Source: Durusdinium trenchii
Taxonomy: Eukaryota > Sar > Dinophyceae > Suessiales > Symbiodiniaceae
Length of the DNA stretch: 64,000 bases
NCBI GenBank assembly: GCA_963970005.1
Contig: CAXAMN010004025.1
Location: forward strand, 172,351 to 236,350
Direction: 5' to 3'
A model generated the notes under the pieces. The model had not been told where the DNA came from and did no database searches. It worked only from the letters and a program-made list of their open reading frames with translations. The translations under genes were made by a program, and so were the position numbers. Positions 46,638-59,000 of this stretch are shown piece by piece (the first letter of the stretch is position 1; each line of letters begins with the position of its first letter).

Positions 46638-49600
46638 GCCAAGGGGCTGCTGCTCCTGCTGCTGTCGCGCCGTCGCGGCCGAAAGCTCGTCCGCCTCCCT
46701 TCGGTGCCTGCGGTCGGAGGCCGAGTCCCCTGAAAGGTACCGTGGCCGACCGGCTGGCGTGCCGCGGGAGGTCTGTCTCCAACAAGCAAAGCAGTCTCCA
46801 AACGGAGACAAAACGGGTTCTGTCGTTCAGCTTGGTGTACAATCCATGAAGCTACCAATTCTGTTCACCCTTCCTGGGACTTGTGGATGTTGGTGATACT
46901 TCATGTGTGCCATTGTTCTGACAGTGCTTATTATACTTGTTGAATTTCAGACATAACCAAGGCCAAGGGTTCCTTCCACGCCTCATCTTCCTAAGCTCTC
47001 CAACCCTCCGACACAAAATCGGCTGCTTTGAGCTTCGTTGCAACATCCGTCCTATATATAAGTCCCAGAACTTCCGTCCGCCTGGCAACTCGCTCTTCCA
47101 ACAACTGGATTTCGCGCATTGCCTTCGCCAAGAGCTCCTTCAGACATCAGAAGACTGGCATTTGTCACAATGGCTGAAGTCAAATGCTGTCGGATTTTGC
47201 ACATCGACGATGTCATTTTCCCCTACCTAATACCTTGCTGTGGCTGGGAGACCGAGCTTTCGATTGAGCTTGACCGTCTCTCATAACTCATAACACAGGT
47301 CACCCGTCTCTCATAACGCTGTACCGAAAACATCTTCATTTTTCGAAGATGAAGCGAGAGACCTGCAGGTTGTTGGAGGTCAGACGAATCATCTTGCAGG
47401 CTCCAAAACCGTCATCCGGGCTCTTCTCGGCCGCATCTTCGGGCTCCTCGGCCTCGGAGCGGCTCTTCTCGGCGCGTGCCATGTCGCTCAACAGCACGGC
47501 CTGTGTCCGGTGGCGCGACGCGGCGTCCGCAGGGGCGCAAGGGCCCGGTGGTTTGACCTTGGTCCATTGGTTTGCGTTCAAGGTTTAGCTGTTGGTGGCT
47601 GTGGAAAGCTTTACGGGGGGTTGATCCGAAAAGAGCCTGATGAAATGTGCAGAAATGTTGGGATGGCGTCTTGGTCTTTGTTCCTCTGGAAAGAAAAAGG
47701 TGGCAAGTAATTATTGTGGGATTGCGGACCAAGCCAAGACTGAACATGGAAGGTGCAAGGAAGCAGTCTTGAGACTGTTACAGACTGTAAGGCAGGGTAT
47801 TCCTGAAATAGGACTTGAGAACCAACCAGGTTTGAATCAACCATGTCACTCATGTCCCATGCCGACTGGTTTGAGTCATCACAGTCGTTTTGCCGGTGCA
47901 CAGCTTTGCCTGCTGATCCCTCGAGGCATTCAGCTCCTCACGGTCGTACCACCACGAGTACAAATGGATGGTGCCAAGGAAGAACGAAGGAATGCATCGC
48001 CACCAAATGTCTGGTGCCTTCAGAGTGACATAGTGCTTCATAGTGTTTCCATACAGCTGCCTATCATTCTTTGTTGCTTGTCGTTTGGGGAGATGTACTC
48101 ATTTGAGCGGTTCCCTTTTGTGTCCTGCCGAAGCTTCTCCATCTCCTTCTGTGCCAGTTCGGTCTTTTCTTGGGCCTCGTTCGCCTCCGTCTCCAGGCCT
48201 GAGCCATCGATGAGGTGGAGCAAGTGATGGTGAACTGTTGCACTGGCACTGCAACTTCTTTTATGCACAAATACCAATGTCAGTGTGAAAGGCAAAGGAT
48301 ATGAGGTGAAAGTCCCCAAGGGGCTCCATCTGACTACTGAAAATCATTGAAAATCGATCAGCCATGGGAAGCTTCTGAGCTGGCATGTTGCAGTCTACCT
48401 GAAGAGAGCATGCAGCGGCCAGTCTCTGCGCTAAGCCACGGTTTGCTTCCTCCTGCGCTTGTCGAAGAGCTTCTTGGGCACTCTCCAGCCTGCAGGAGAA
48501 CACCAGTGGGCATGGTCAAAGGCGCCCGCTTTTGCTGCCCCAGGGAAGAAAACCAAGTGGATGGCACGGGGAAACTTCTTAAAACCATGAAGGAGGCATG
48601 TCCCTTGACTTGGGGAGAGAGAAAATGTCAGATTCAAACCGCTGTATCGACCTAGGTGCCACAGTCTGGGAAGCTCCACGGATCTAGGTAAAGCATGGTA
48701 AAGCCACGTAAGAGTACTTCTAAAATGTCCAACCAATAAACTGATCGACGGTAAAGCTGACAAAACCCCACCGTAGTTCGCCGGACGTGTGCCCTTTCTG
48801 CCCAGCAACGTCTGAGCATCGCCCTTGTCTGTGAGCTCTTTCTTCTCGTCCCTCAAGCGCTGCACAGCTATCTCCAATGAAGAAGCCTGGCCAGGGCCAG
48901 GCTCGTTCAGGCGGTCAGGCAATTACAGTAGCCTTTATGGGAGGAAGAAGGCATGTCTGACCCCAAACGTGGTCTTGTTGCTCCAAACAGTGGGAGGTGA
49001 AGGCTTTCGAAACTCTGCTGAACAGTGTTGGGAAAGTTGAAACACCAGGACACATGTGAAGGACATCCAAAGTGTTCACAAGTGAGTGAGTGTTGCCTGT
49101 TCTCGCTGTGACGGCCATGACTGAAACATCATCAGCAATACTGTATATATAAAGATGGACACGTGCGGATTCTGTGTTCAACCGTCAGCAGCATCGACGC
49201 TCGAAGCACCTTCTGCGCCGCCATGGTGACTTCGACTTCAAGTCGCTCATGTTTCTGCTGTAGCGAAGCCTGGGCCGACCTGGTGGCAGCTGTCAGACCC
49301 TTGAGCACCAGAGATTTCGTTTCAGCAAGCATCGATGCTTGAAGCTACTGGTTTCAAACCCACACGACCACCTCTTGGGAAGCCTGAGAATCTGTTGTTT
49401 GCCCCGAAGTAGAGTCATGAGCTAAACATCATCAAACCTCAATCTTTGGTCTTGGACTTGTCACTGACCTGACAAAGGCTTCTCTAGACCCTCTGGGAAC
49501 ATGTTCGGAAGAGACACCCCCTGCATTCGAGGGGGGAACAAAGGGTACAAAGCGCTGTGGTGTTGCCTTGGCACTGGAACCCTGTGAAAGGGGTAATAGA

Positions 49601-51264
49601 AATCAGAAGTGTTCAGAAGTGCTCTCAATTCGTCTATCAGCCTGTGACCTGGCTTTTGGGAGGTGCCCGATCGAGCGGTCATAAGATGTATAAGATGTCA
49701 TAAGGGCAAACTGGAACCTTCACTGAACCTTCATCTTCCTTCATCCAAGCTATGAGCATAGACGTCCAATATCTATATCTCTCAAAGGTTCTCGAAGCAT
49801 CGTCAAACATCTGCATGAGTTCACCTCCCCATGGGGTTGGGGGTCCGACAATCTTTATGAGACACCCAACGTATGTCTGTTGTGAGCTGCAAACATAGAG
49901 ATCGCCAGTACATCTCCAAAGTCAATGGGTCTCTCAAAATAAACTCGCCCCAAAGCAGAACACTAATCGATTCAACACCAAGCAACAAGGTACGTTGCAA
50001 GCAAAGCCCAAGGATGAAGTGAAAACAAACGAGTCAACTGAGTCAGTCAGCAAGAATCACAGTAAGTAGGACAAACATATATTATATACACTGATATATA
50101 TATATATATACTAAAAGTAAGGGCCCTTACTATCTTTTTGCCTGTCTCACTTCCAGTGGGTCCAATTTGCGAGGTTCCCAAGCCCACCATTCCCCCCGTC
50201 CTCATTTCTGGCAGCTGTTGGGACTGATCCTTCAGCTTTGCCACCTCCAATAGTGCTTTCCAGGCCGGAGTTGGGAATGAGTCTAGTGCCCCACTTGTGT
50301 GAGGGTTCAAACAATTTGCTTTGCAGGCTTGAGTATCACGGAGTTTGCTTTACATGACGCTGGTCCAGAAATTGGCACAAGTCCCTGCTCGCCTAGATGC
50401 ATAGCCAGAATAAAAAGTATCATCCTATTGTTGCAGTGGTGTGACAGGAATACTCATTCCCAGGGCCCCAGGGATGCTTTGGCTAAAACTATGATCCCCA
50501 CAAAAGCCCTTGCCAGCCATCCAATAATGGGAATGATGAAGTTTGGCTTGTAGTCAGGCCATGCAACCCCTCTCGTGTGTTGTTTCTGTATCCCAAGGAT
50601 CTCAAAGAGCGACTGTCGTGCTTTGAGGCGATGACGCAACCCAATCGCACGGTTTCGTGCCCAGGGTGTCTTCATGTTTCCTCCTACCTGCATACCACAC
50701 TCCAAGCCCGACCGTCCAACCAACGGAAGCGGGGCAAGATGCATCAAACCACCTCTCAGACTCAGCTCCCCGGCGCGGCGCGCCCGAGCTCGGTCCCAGC
50801 CGTGCGCCTCAGCCTGGAGGGTCGGCAGCTGCTCGCAGGCATTGGAGCGCCGTCGCCGCTCCTCCTCCAAGCTCTGCTGGGCCTGCTGCAGGTCCCTGGC
50901 ACCGAGTGGGATGTGGTCCGGTCTAAAGCACCTGGACACAGAACCGTCTCTGGACTCATCTGCCGTCTCTGTCTCCCTCAGGCCCTCTAGGCAAGAAGCT
51001 CGTTCGTGTCCATCTCTGGAAAATAGAAGACTACTAGCAGGGGAAGCACAGAAATTGTGTAGTGTCTCCATGTGTTTGATTGTTTGTGTCTCTTCGGTGT
51101 TCAATACTTTTGTTTGTTGGCAATCTTCCCCCAAACACCTATCTCTACTCCACTGGTCACCTTTCCCCGCATTCGTGTTTACCCACCGCCTCGTCAAGGT
51201 CTCGCTCTTCGAGCGCTCCTCGTCCAGGCGCCGACGCGCCAGCAGCAGCTCTTCGGTGATCTTC
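46638..51264 (-). CDS. Long coiled-coil protein, multiple exons
   Basis: At least eight - strand exons encode Glu/Arg/Gln-rich heptad-like helices, in order of transcription. 51187-51264: ITEELLLARRRLDEERSKS, with a GT donor. 50775-50903: DLQQAQQSLEEERRRRSNAC. 49186-49330: RSAQASLQQKHERLEVEVTM. 48810-48879: IAVQRLRDEKKELTDKGDAQ. 48415-48491: LESAQEALRQAQEEANRGLA. 48118-48199: NEAQEKTELAQKEMEKLRQ. About 47400-47500: MARAEKSRSEAEEPEDAAEK. 46638-46733: DRRHRREADELSAATARQQQ. Acceptors are AG|G where clear. The product is likely a structural or scaffold filament protein; no family can be named from coiled coil alone. Both ends are unknown: exons at 43.7-44.6 kb and 54-61.7 kb on the same strand may belong to it. 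Exon-to-exon phase was not fully verified. Confidence 0.65.
50116..50131. repeat. 16-bp perfect palindrome
   Basis: agtaagggcccttact is its own reverse complement and follows a TA microsatellite (50093-50110). It is probably incidental, though it could form a small cruciform. Confidence 0.6.
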
Positions 51265-51288
51265 GCATTGCGCCTCAACCCGTAGTAT

Positions 51289-51345
51289 TGCCCTAGCTAC
51301 TGATGCTACTGGTAGCGTCCTTGTTAATTTGTTACTAGTAGCGAT
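51289..51345 (-). repeat. Dispersed CTAGTAG repeat, cluster 3
   Basis: A short, diverged cluster (gctactggtagcgtccttgt, ttactagtagcgatgccc) lying just 5' of the first recognised exon of the coiled-coil gene, - strand sense. Confidence 0.75.
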
Positions 51346-52334
51346 GCCCGAGTCATGGGGAGATCTCGCCACGGGAGTCCGGAAAGGGCAGAAGCGTGGG
51401 TCATGGGGTGGTCATTGGTGGCGTTAGAGCAATCATGGGAGCGGAGCAAAGTCCAATGTTCCGAATAGCAACGGTGTTGATGGAGTCAGTTAGAGATTCT
51501 ATGAGATTCTTGGACGGTACTGGATGTTCTATCTTTTGGGCCGGAGGTGTTGGGAGCCTCCTTGGTCCCTTAGGTCCTTAGCCTTAGCTGGTCTTCAGCA
51601 TTCGGATGTTGCTCTCTTGAGGGGAACAAATCAAACAGATCAGACTGATCAACACTATGAAACTGGTCCAAAAAGAACAACAACCTCCTCCAAGTCACTG
51701 TTGCTCCTGCAACAACAAATCCTGTGCAAAGCCTTCTGCCGTGGTGGATGCCCGCTTCGGTGGAGCTGGACAGCTCGAGACCGACGGCACACCTGCAGGC
51801 GCCCACACGGGTGGATCAAACGAACACCCCCGCTTCCCTGCTTGAAAGAACAAACCTTTCCAAACACTTAGGATGTTGGAACAAACCTTTCCTTTCCTCT
51901 TGCGATTGATCTGGTCAACTGTCAGAACACCAGATCATTCCTCGACTGCAACTCTTCTCAGTCTCACAGCCCATGTGGAAGAAATAGTATGTATATATAC
52001 TGTAATATAAATTAAGATGAGTCCAAAAACATCAAGAGAATACTATTCCAATTCTGATCCTCTCATCAAAGAAAGAATTTGGTGAGTCCCTCTGGCACCT
52101 GGCGCTCGCCATCTCTCCGCATCACCTGGCAATGTCTAAGCTTTGCGCATGGCCAACCAGCCCCAAACCACTCACGGAACCACTCACGGAACCACTCGGA
52201 ACCACGCGGCCAAGGCGGTGCTACATGCATCATGCCGTTCCATCGTTCCTTTTTTCAAACCGCTCCGCCTGAGATCTCGAAACTATGATGGGAGTGCAAA
52301 TACTTTTGATTGCATCAAAACTCCGCTCACCATC
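51346..52334. other. Spacer or intron, little recognised
   Basis: A - strand exon-like stretch at about 51735-51815 (VGLELSSSTEAGIHHGRR) is possible, but a + strand frame is equally open. Four near-identical 11-bp copies of ccactcacgga/accactcgga occur at 52168-52203. Nothing else was recognised. Confidence 0.3.
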
Positions 52335-52739
52335 TCAACGCCAGCCAATGCCTCCGTGATGGTGGTAGTAGGTCGTTCCATGTCCCCAACCGCCCCTGGG
52401 TCCATAGGGGTTGCGGTGGTAGTAGGTCGTGCCGTAGCCCGGACCACCCCGTGGGCCAACGGGATTGTGGTGATAATATCCATAGCCTCGGCCACCCCTC
52501 CAGCCAGGAGGGTTGTAGTGGTACCACTCTTCCTCTTCTTCGGACTTGGCACTCGCAACACTCGCAGCACCCTCAGCACGGTGCTCTTCCTCTTTTGTGC
52601 TCTTCACTTGCAGCAGCTCGAGGGAGGTATCTGGCTCCTGCTGAAGAGCAGCATTCACATCATCCACACAGCTCTCAGCAGTGTCAGCTCTGGAACACAG
52701 CAACTGCACCAGCAGCGCTGTCACGAACACAGCTCGCAT
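52335..52739 (-). CDS. Small secreted protein with Tyr/His/Gly repeats
   Basis: A complete single-exon frame of 134 codons with an ATG and a TGA. Residues 1-20 (MRAVFVTALLVQLLCSRADT) form a classic signal peptide: one basic residue, a hydrophobic core and small residues before the cut. An acidic region follows (SAKSEEEEEWYHYNPP). The C-terminal half then has three repeats of the form YYH(H/R)NP(V/Y)GPRGG-GYGTT, ending YYHHHGGIGWR. Such Tyr/His/Gly-rich repeats suggest a cell-covering, adhesive or metal-binding extracellular protein, but I know no named family. The lack of introns contrasts with neighbouring genes. The strand agrees with the surrounding - strand genes. Confidence 0.7.
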   Translation of the reverse strand: MRAVFVTALLVQLLCSRADTAESCVDDVNAALQQEPDTSLELLQVKSTKEEEHRAEGAASVASAKSEEEEEWYHYNPPGWRGGRGYGYYHHNPVGPRGGPGYGTTYYHRNPYGPRGGWGHGTTYYHHHGGIGWR

Positions 52740-53049
52740 GATCCCAAAGGAGAATAGGGGGCAGAGATGGGCAGAGGGGTTTCTAATGCCCTGCGACCAC
52801 TTATGGGTACAGCCTGATCAAAGGACATGCGCGTCCACATCCGATGCATATCAAGTTTCTCAAATCGGAATGTGGCCGGCTTCTCACAGGAATCATCCAT
52901 AAGCCATAAGCCTTGTTTACTATGAACGAAACAGGCAAAATCATGTCACCATCAGTCACCACCAATAGCCGTGCAAGACCCGAACCATGAACTGAGCCAC
53001 CGCCCCCCATGAACCTTTCATGTGCATTTTCTTGCCATCGCTACTAGTT

Positions 53050-53193
53050 TGGAGGCGCTTTCGATGCGCATTTGATTGGACCGGCCGGGGTGCGGATCGA
53101 ACCATCGCACATCTCGACACACCAACCGGGCCTCCTTCCGCCTCCACGCGGAATTGTACGCGCACAGCAGGCTCGACGGTGCTGTCAACACCT
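53050..53193 (-). CDS. Candidate exon, frame ambiguous
   Basis: Behind an AG|G (gacag|gtg) on the - strand, two frames are open: one gives VQFRVEAEGGPVGVSRCAMV, the other WRRKEARLVCRDVRWFDPHP. No family is recognised. It lies 300 bp upstream of the secreted-protein gene, in the same direction. Confidence 0.3.
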
Positions 53194-54171
53194 GTCATTG
53201 CGGGAGACCTTCCCGTCGAGCTGTTGCTTCAGACGGCTGTGTGTTCCAAGCAAGGAAAATCTGTTATAGCTTGGCAACTCCTGTCCTTCTTAGCCCGTCT
53301 TGTCTTCCATGTTGTCACATCTTACCAAAAAAATGACCCCGTCTCTGGAACTCTGAGAGCACATCCACGTCATTTCATGCGTTTGAAGCGTTTGAACCAT
53401 GTGAACCTCATGGCTCTCACCGATGCTTGAGACCTTCTCTGTGGAAGCGACAAGCCTCTTTGTGTGACCCGGTGAATCCCGCTGACAAAGTCAGTCAGGT
53501 AGTAAATGAAGTAGACAACGGGGATTTTGCTGGTCTTCACCTTCCTCCCAACTGAACTCTATAGCCTCCTTGCTGCACAATCACCAACCATTCTTTGCCA
53601 GGAATGAACTTCCAATCATCATCCCGGACTTAGAATCAAAACGCGTCAAAGCAAATTCAGACTCATGAAAGGAAAAGGGATAAACACTCCCCGTGGCCTG
53701 GTGGCTTTGTGAGTGCGATCACATCGCCCGCGCGGAGCGGTGCAGTTTCGCCCCGCACGATGCGCTCCTCGTTGATGTAAGTGCCTCAATTGATTCGCCG
53801 GATCAGCGGGGAACAAAGCCATGGGAAAAAAGACGGAAGTTGAAGATATTTCGAAGAAACATGCTAGTTACTTAGTATGTCCTACAGGGTGATTCTCCCA
53901 AGCTAGTGCTGTTCCTGATCCTTGAGAGGATTGATCTATATACGTCCTTCCCTTTGAATTCCAGAAATGGAAACCATTTTTCTGGACAGAGGAGTAAACA
54001 AGGAGGCTGGTAGGCCTAGCACAAACCATCGATGTTTCTGCAAGCACCTACACTTCCTTGGTAGCCGTGGTCTCAGCCCTTTAATTAGCCTGGTCCATCC
54101 CCATCAACTAGCTCACATGCAACCCAATCTCAAGAATCGATAGAGTTTTCGGCGGACAAGCAAGAGATGCA

Positions 54172-54352
54172 CAGGTGATGTCGCACCGCTCACACGTCCA
54201 CAGAATCCCCCAGTTCAACGAGACAAAGCCAACCGACGCGGGGTTCCGCCGACTCGTCCCTTCGATCTCCGAGGCACCGTTGGTGCTGCAGTCCGACAGT
54301 TTGAAGAGACCAGACTCCACGGAGATCTCACAGTGCCTGGGAAAGTGGCAAA
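54172..54352 (-). CDS. Candidate exon, Cys-containing, unknown product
   Basis: An open - strand frame gives HCEISVESGLFKLSDCSTNG, then NPASVGFVSLNWGILWTCER and CDIT. Composition is protein-like, with paired Cys residues (CERCD). Exact splice sites and family are unknown. Confidence 0.35.
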
Positions 54353-55720
54353 GGTGAGACAAAACCATATATAATGGCTGATGATTGGATTGGATCCAAT
54401 TACACATGTTTGAATTTAGCCAAATAGATCCCAGTAGAATGAAGGGGACGAAAATCAGGAATATCACGCATTATCCAGGTGGTACTACAGCTTATCAATT
54501 TCAACAAGTGGTGAAGTCTCAAAAATGCGGTTCGTGTATGAACAACATCAAACTATCGATATGTTACTTTCCGCTTGCCCCTGCAAAGCACAAATGAGGG
54601 CACTCGACTCGCGACAAGTCGCTTCCCACTGACCGAGATGTCGTTGCATACCAGCGTGTTGTTGGGCCGGCGCCCAAGCGTCACTGTACCTTATAAGCAC
54701 AGCAGGACCGCCCTGATTCATCCAAAGCCTGGTAGTCGAACTATTGAAGCTACTGCACAGCAACTAGACTCCAGCATGGCCTGGCTATTCTCCAAACAAA
54801 GGACATGTTCGATTCATTTCAAAGATTTTAGAGATCTTTTTGACAAGTGGCCAACCGATGGAAGCTTGAAGGGTGCATCTTGGCTATGCAAAGGCACCAG
54901 CTGGAGCCGTGGCATAGATTTCCCACGCCACGAAAAGCGCTGGCGCGCGAAAAGCGAAGTCAAAGGTTCTTTCAACTCTGGAATTGAAGCTGGTGGTTGA
55001 AGGGTAGAGATGCCAAGATGATGGTCTGGATGCAGGGGTCGAAAATGCTAGTTCGTACGTTCTGGCATGTTCTATTTCTCGGCACCATCTCTTCTTGATC
55101 CCATTCATGATGTTCTGGTTCTGCCACGTCACGGCATTCTTGCTTTGTCATATTACTTTAATATTAAGGAGCGTTAACAGCCAATGGCCTGCGACAAGTG
55201 ATCGATCAGCACTGAAGTCCAGCAACCCATAGATGAGGAACAAGCGAATTCTCAGGACAAGAACTCAAAAAAATTGTGCCTCAATAAGCACAAATCCAAA
55301 CCTTCAGAATATTAAGTTTGCGCGTGCTCTATGGGGTTTGAAGTTCATGTGTAAAAGCTTCTACTCAGGCAAGTTGACTCTCAGGGAAAGCTTGCAACCA
55401 GACGAGGACGAAAGCGAGGCTCAGTGTTGAGGCGGGAGGTGAGGAGGAATTGCATTGAGGCTAGTGAAATATGGAATGGCCAGAGAGCAAAGGCGAACAA
55501 CATCTAGTATTGAAGTAGCAACCACAAATTGCAGAATTGTATGCAAGCAAACCCAACAGCCAAAAAATAGGACTAGGGAGTCTTGTCTTACAACTTACTG
55601 TAGCATCACTGTCCTCCCGTAAAAAGAAAACCAACACAAGACAAATTGAGGTAAACAAGGCTCAATCTGCTTGCAGCTCGCTTTCCTGACTTTGCCAGGA
55701 AAGAAAGGAGCAAAAGGAGC

Positions 55721-56068
55721 TCAAACCAGGCTCAAGTGTCCAGAAGAGTTTTCAAACAAACTGCGCGATGATGAGGAAAAAGACCTGGAAGCTCTCTCCA
55801 AAAAGGCACTGTTTGGCGGGAACATCGTGTAAAGTTGCATAGTTGAGTTGCTTTTTCCGTAGATATCTAAACATTCTAAACCCATGAGGCCCATGAGGAG
55901 AATGTCGGGCTCCAAAGCCGTTCGTGGTGACACAAGTCTTCCATTCTGATCGCATGGCGTCACACGCCGCTTTATCACGTCTTCCGCTGCGACGAGGTGA
56001 AACGGGAAGCGCCGTTGGAGCACCTCGGCGGGTGTGGCCGTGTGGCCCTGGGTGCGATCCAAGTCCAT
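55721..56068 (-). CDS. 115-codon open frame or exon, unknown product
   Basis: An ATG-initiated - strand frame starting MDLDRTQGHTATPAEVLQRR and continuing FPFHLVAAEDVIKRRVTPCD, with a Ser-rich tail. The first 50 residues look like folded protein; the rest may be intron read-through. No family is recognised. Confidence 0.35.
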   Translation of the reverse strand: MDLDRTQGHTATPAEVLQRRFPFHLVAAEDVIKRRVTPCDQNGRLVSPRTALEPDILLMGLMGLECLDIYGKSNSTMQLYTMFPPNSAFLERASRSFSSSSRSLFENSSGHLSLV

Positions 56069-59000
56069 CGTCCCACCGATTCAAAGAGACTTCACGTCTT
56101 GGAAGGACCAGAATCTTGGGTGCTCTCCAGTTCCCAGTCTGGGTGTTCGGAGGTGTTCGGTGTCTTTTGCCAAGGAGATCATGAGTCATCATGAGCTTAA
56201 AGTAGCTGTGCTTTCTCATGTTCCTCAAGCGTCCTGAGATCGACACGGCATCAAAGCTCTTCTGGTTTCAACTGGTGACGGGCCAGGGCAAGGATTCCAG
56301 GACAACCAGCAAAGTTCATGCTTTTCTGCCAGACAAGAATAAAGATGAATATACGTACCGATATATGTATATCAAATCAAATGAAGGTACGGTCTCTCTC
56401 TCTCTCTCTCTATCTGTGTCGCTGCAGCCTCTCTTCCACATGCACATCGCACATCCAGACCCATTCTCCCACCTGTGTCTTCAGCACCCCAAAGCGCTTC
56501 TTACACCTGAGGAGTCAAAAGAGCTTCATCTGTGGGAACCGAATTCCGGACTCGCCACTGTCGTCAGCTGAGCTCCTCGCTTAATCCGATGTTCTGAGTA
56601 CTTGTCATCTGGCGAGAACCTCCCGCTGCCGATTGGGTGGTGGCCATTGGTGGTCCCAATCCTTGGAAATCACCTGGGGCCACAAGAATCCGGCTTATAA
56701 TTTTGACCCATCCTTGAATATGCACATCCCAAAACCCCGAACCAGCCCTTGTTTTTGCCCCAGAATATCCAAGCCTTCGAATGTGTGTCCCCGTGCCTTC
56801 GATTCGACGCCAGAGGTTAATCAGCTGGCTCCCCTTCCCCACCTCGCAGGATGAGCCGAGAAGGTGGGCTTCTCCTCCTGACTCTGGGCCAACGGCTAGG
56901 CCCCGAGTCACCCAAACGGCGGGCCCTCGGCTCGAGCCAGGGCCGAAGAGCATGGCCAACTGAAACATCTAGCCACTCACCAGCAGGTCGGTGGCTTCGC
57001 ATGCGCAACCGGGCAGAATGGGAAATGGCAAGAAACTTCCGAAGATGGACTGGAAGGGTTCATAGGAAAACACCCCCCACCCCCTCCCCCCTCTGCTATA
57101 GCAGGTGCAGATCAGCCGAAGCTGGCGTGAGAATGATGGGAAAGACTAATAGATCTTTGCCAATCAAACCAATTTCTGCTATCAAAAGATTCCTCTGCCC
57201 TGCCAATATTCGCAAGTTCCAGAGAGGTCAACCACCCGTAAAGCAGGCTACCAAAAAGAAGCACTCTTAAAGGTCAGCAACCACCGCCCCCGGTAAGATG
57301 TGTTTGGCCAGCAAAGCACTGTTTCAGTCCTCTCCCTCAGCCTGTGTGACACTCTCAAGGGTGTACACCTCAGGATCGGCGTTCCACAGTGTAAGATCCC
57401 TCGACGACGGTGAAAACGCTCGAAGATAGATCTATCGCAGGGTGGTCCGTGGAACGGTCCGAATGTCCTTCGAACGGTCCAGAAGTCGCATCAACCAGAC
57501 CTCCAGACTGGGGCCTCCGGGCCCTCTTGCCGTTCCCGTTGAGATAGTATCGAAGCCTCGGAAACGGGACACGAGGCATGCACGGTGCGAGAGTCGGCCG
57601 AACGTTTCAATTTGAGCGACGATGACAGGACCCAGACATCTGGGCCGGGAAAAGAAACGGTGTCGTGCGGTTGTGAGGGGTAAACAACGGTAAACATATG
57701 ACCGAAAATGACCTTAAGCTGTGTACTGCACGTATGTCACGAGATGTCACGAGTTTCTGCCCATACCCTCCCCTCGTCATCCGATGTTCGGCTGAGTCTT
57801 CTGGCTGCATCAGTGCCACCGCAGGGCACGCTCCGCACCAAGTGAGCTAAAGCCATCGGAAAGACTCAGATCAGTCAGATCATTGTCCTCAAAAAGTTGG
57901 CATGGAAACTGGTGGGCCCGTTGCCATTATCCATATCTCACTTGGAACCCGAGGCCACCTCAAGGGTCTCTAGCAGCACTAGCAGGTCAGGTAGGATGCA
58001 TGTCAGATGAATGTCAGGGTTTGTCAAAGTCAAAGTTGCCCTTCTGCTATGTTCCACGGATCTCAGCAAGTTGGGAAATGCATCGATCAGTGAGTAGTAG
58101 GTGCTTCCCCATCATGTGAGTAGGAAGCACATTTGGAAAAAATGTCATGTTCCTCTTGAGGCACGTCCCGATGATGTCCGGCCTTTTCCCTAGCTGCTGG
58201 TCTCTAGCCACGGCACCATTTTTGTGCCATGGCAGAGATCAATGGGCCTTCAACAGGTATGTACATGCAGCTGTGTGTCTCTTCGTCCCTCTCAGAAGAC
58301 CGCATCCAGCAACTCCGGATCAAAGCTTCCAGGTGCCTCCAGAACCATAGGTTAGGCCATCGCTATTAGGTTGGAGGCCATCGCTTCTAGGTTGGAGGCC
58401 ATCGCTAATAGGTTGGAGGCCGTTGGAGGCCATTGCTATTTGAAAATCATATACCTCTTCATGTTTTTAAAGCTTCCAGGTGCCTCCAGAACCTCATTAT
58501 GACCTTTGATGACCTTTGAGAACGTCATGTCACTGTCACATCGCGCCCTTGGAAAAGAAAAGAAAGGAAAAGCAGGGACCGTTGGCCCGGGCAAACCAAT
58601 GGACAGAAACGTCATGGGCGTTGGCCTCTGCAGAAACGTCCACGCAGTGCGTTGGTATGCTGACCTAGGTGTGGTGGCCTTTTCAGGTTGGTTGGTGCAG
58701 CAACGTGAGAGGCTAGCATGTTGCAACCCCACACGATGGGAACTTAAGCATGACAGAGCCTTCGGTGTATATATACATATACTGTGTATGTATGATCCTA
58801 AAGTCTGTGTTGCTTGAGATAGTTCCTCACCAACGTTGTTCGTGCAACTGTTTGCAAGGACGGGGCTTGTGCACTCAAAGCCATTGAAGAAATGGCAACG
58901 TTTGAGGCAAGCCCTAAACCCCTCGATTTGGCCGGTATTACGTGCATTGTTGTAGTGCACCAACATTCAAAGTCACAAGGCTTTGAGAGCCTCTGAAAGC

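Noticed and set aside
50454-51278. Single 274-codon - strand gene
   Set aside because: Only two parts (50775-50903 and 51187-51264) are coiled-coil with splice signals; the sequence between and after is intron-like read-through.
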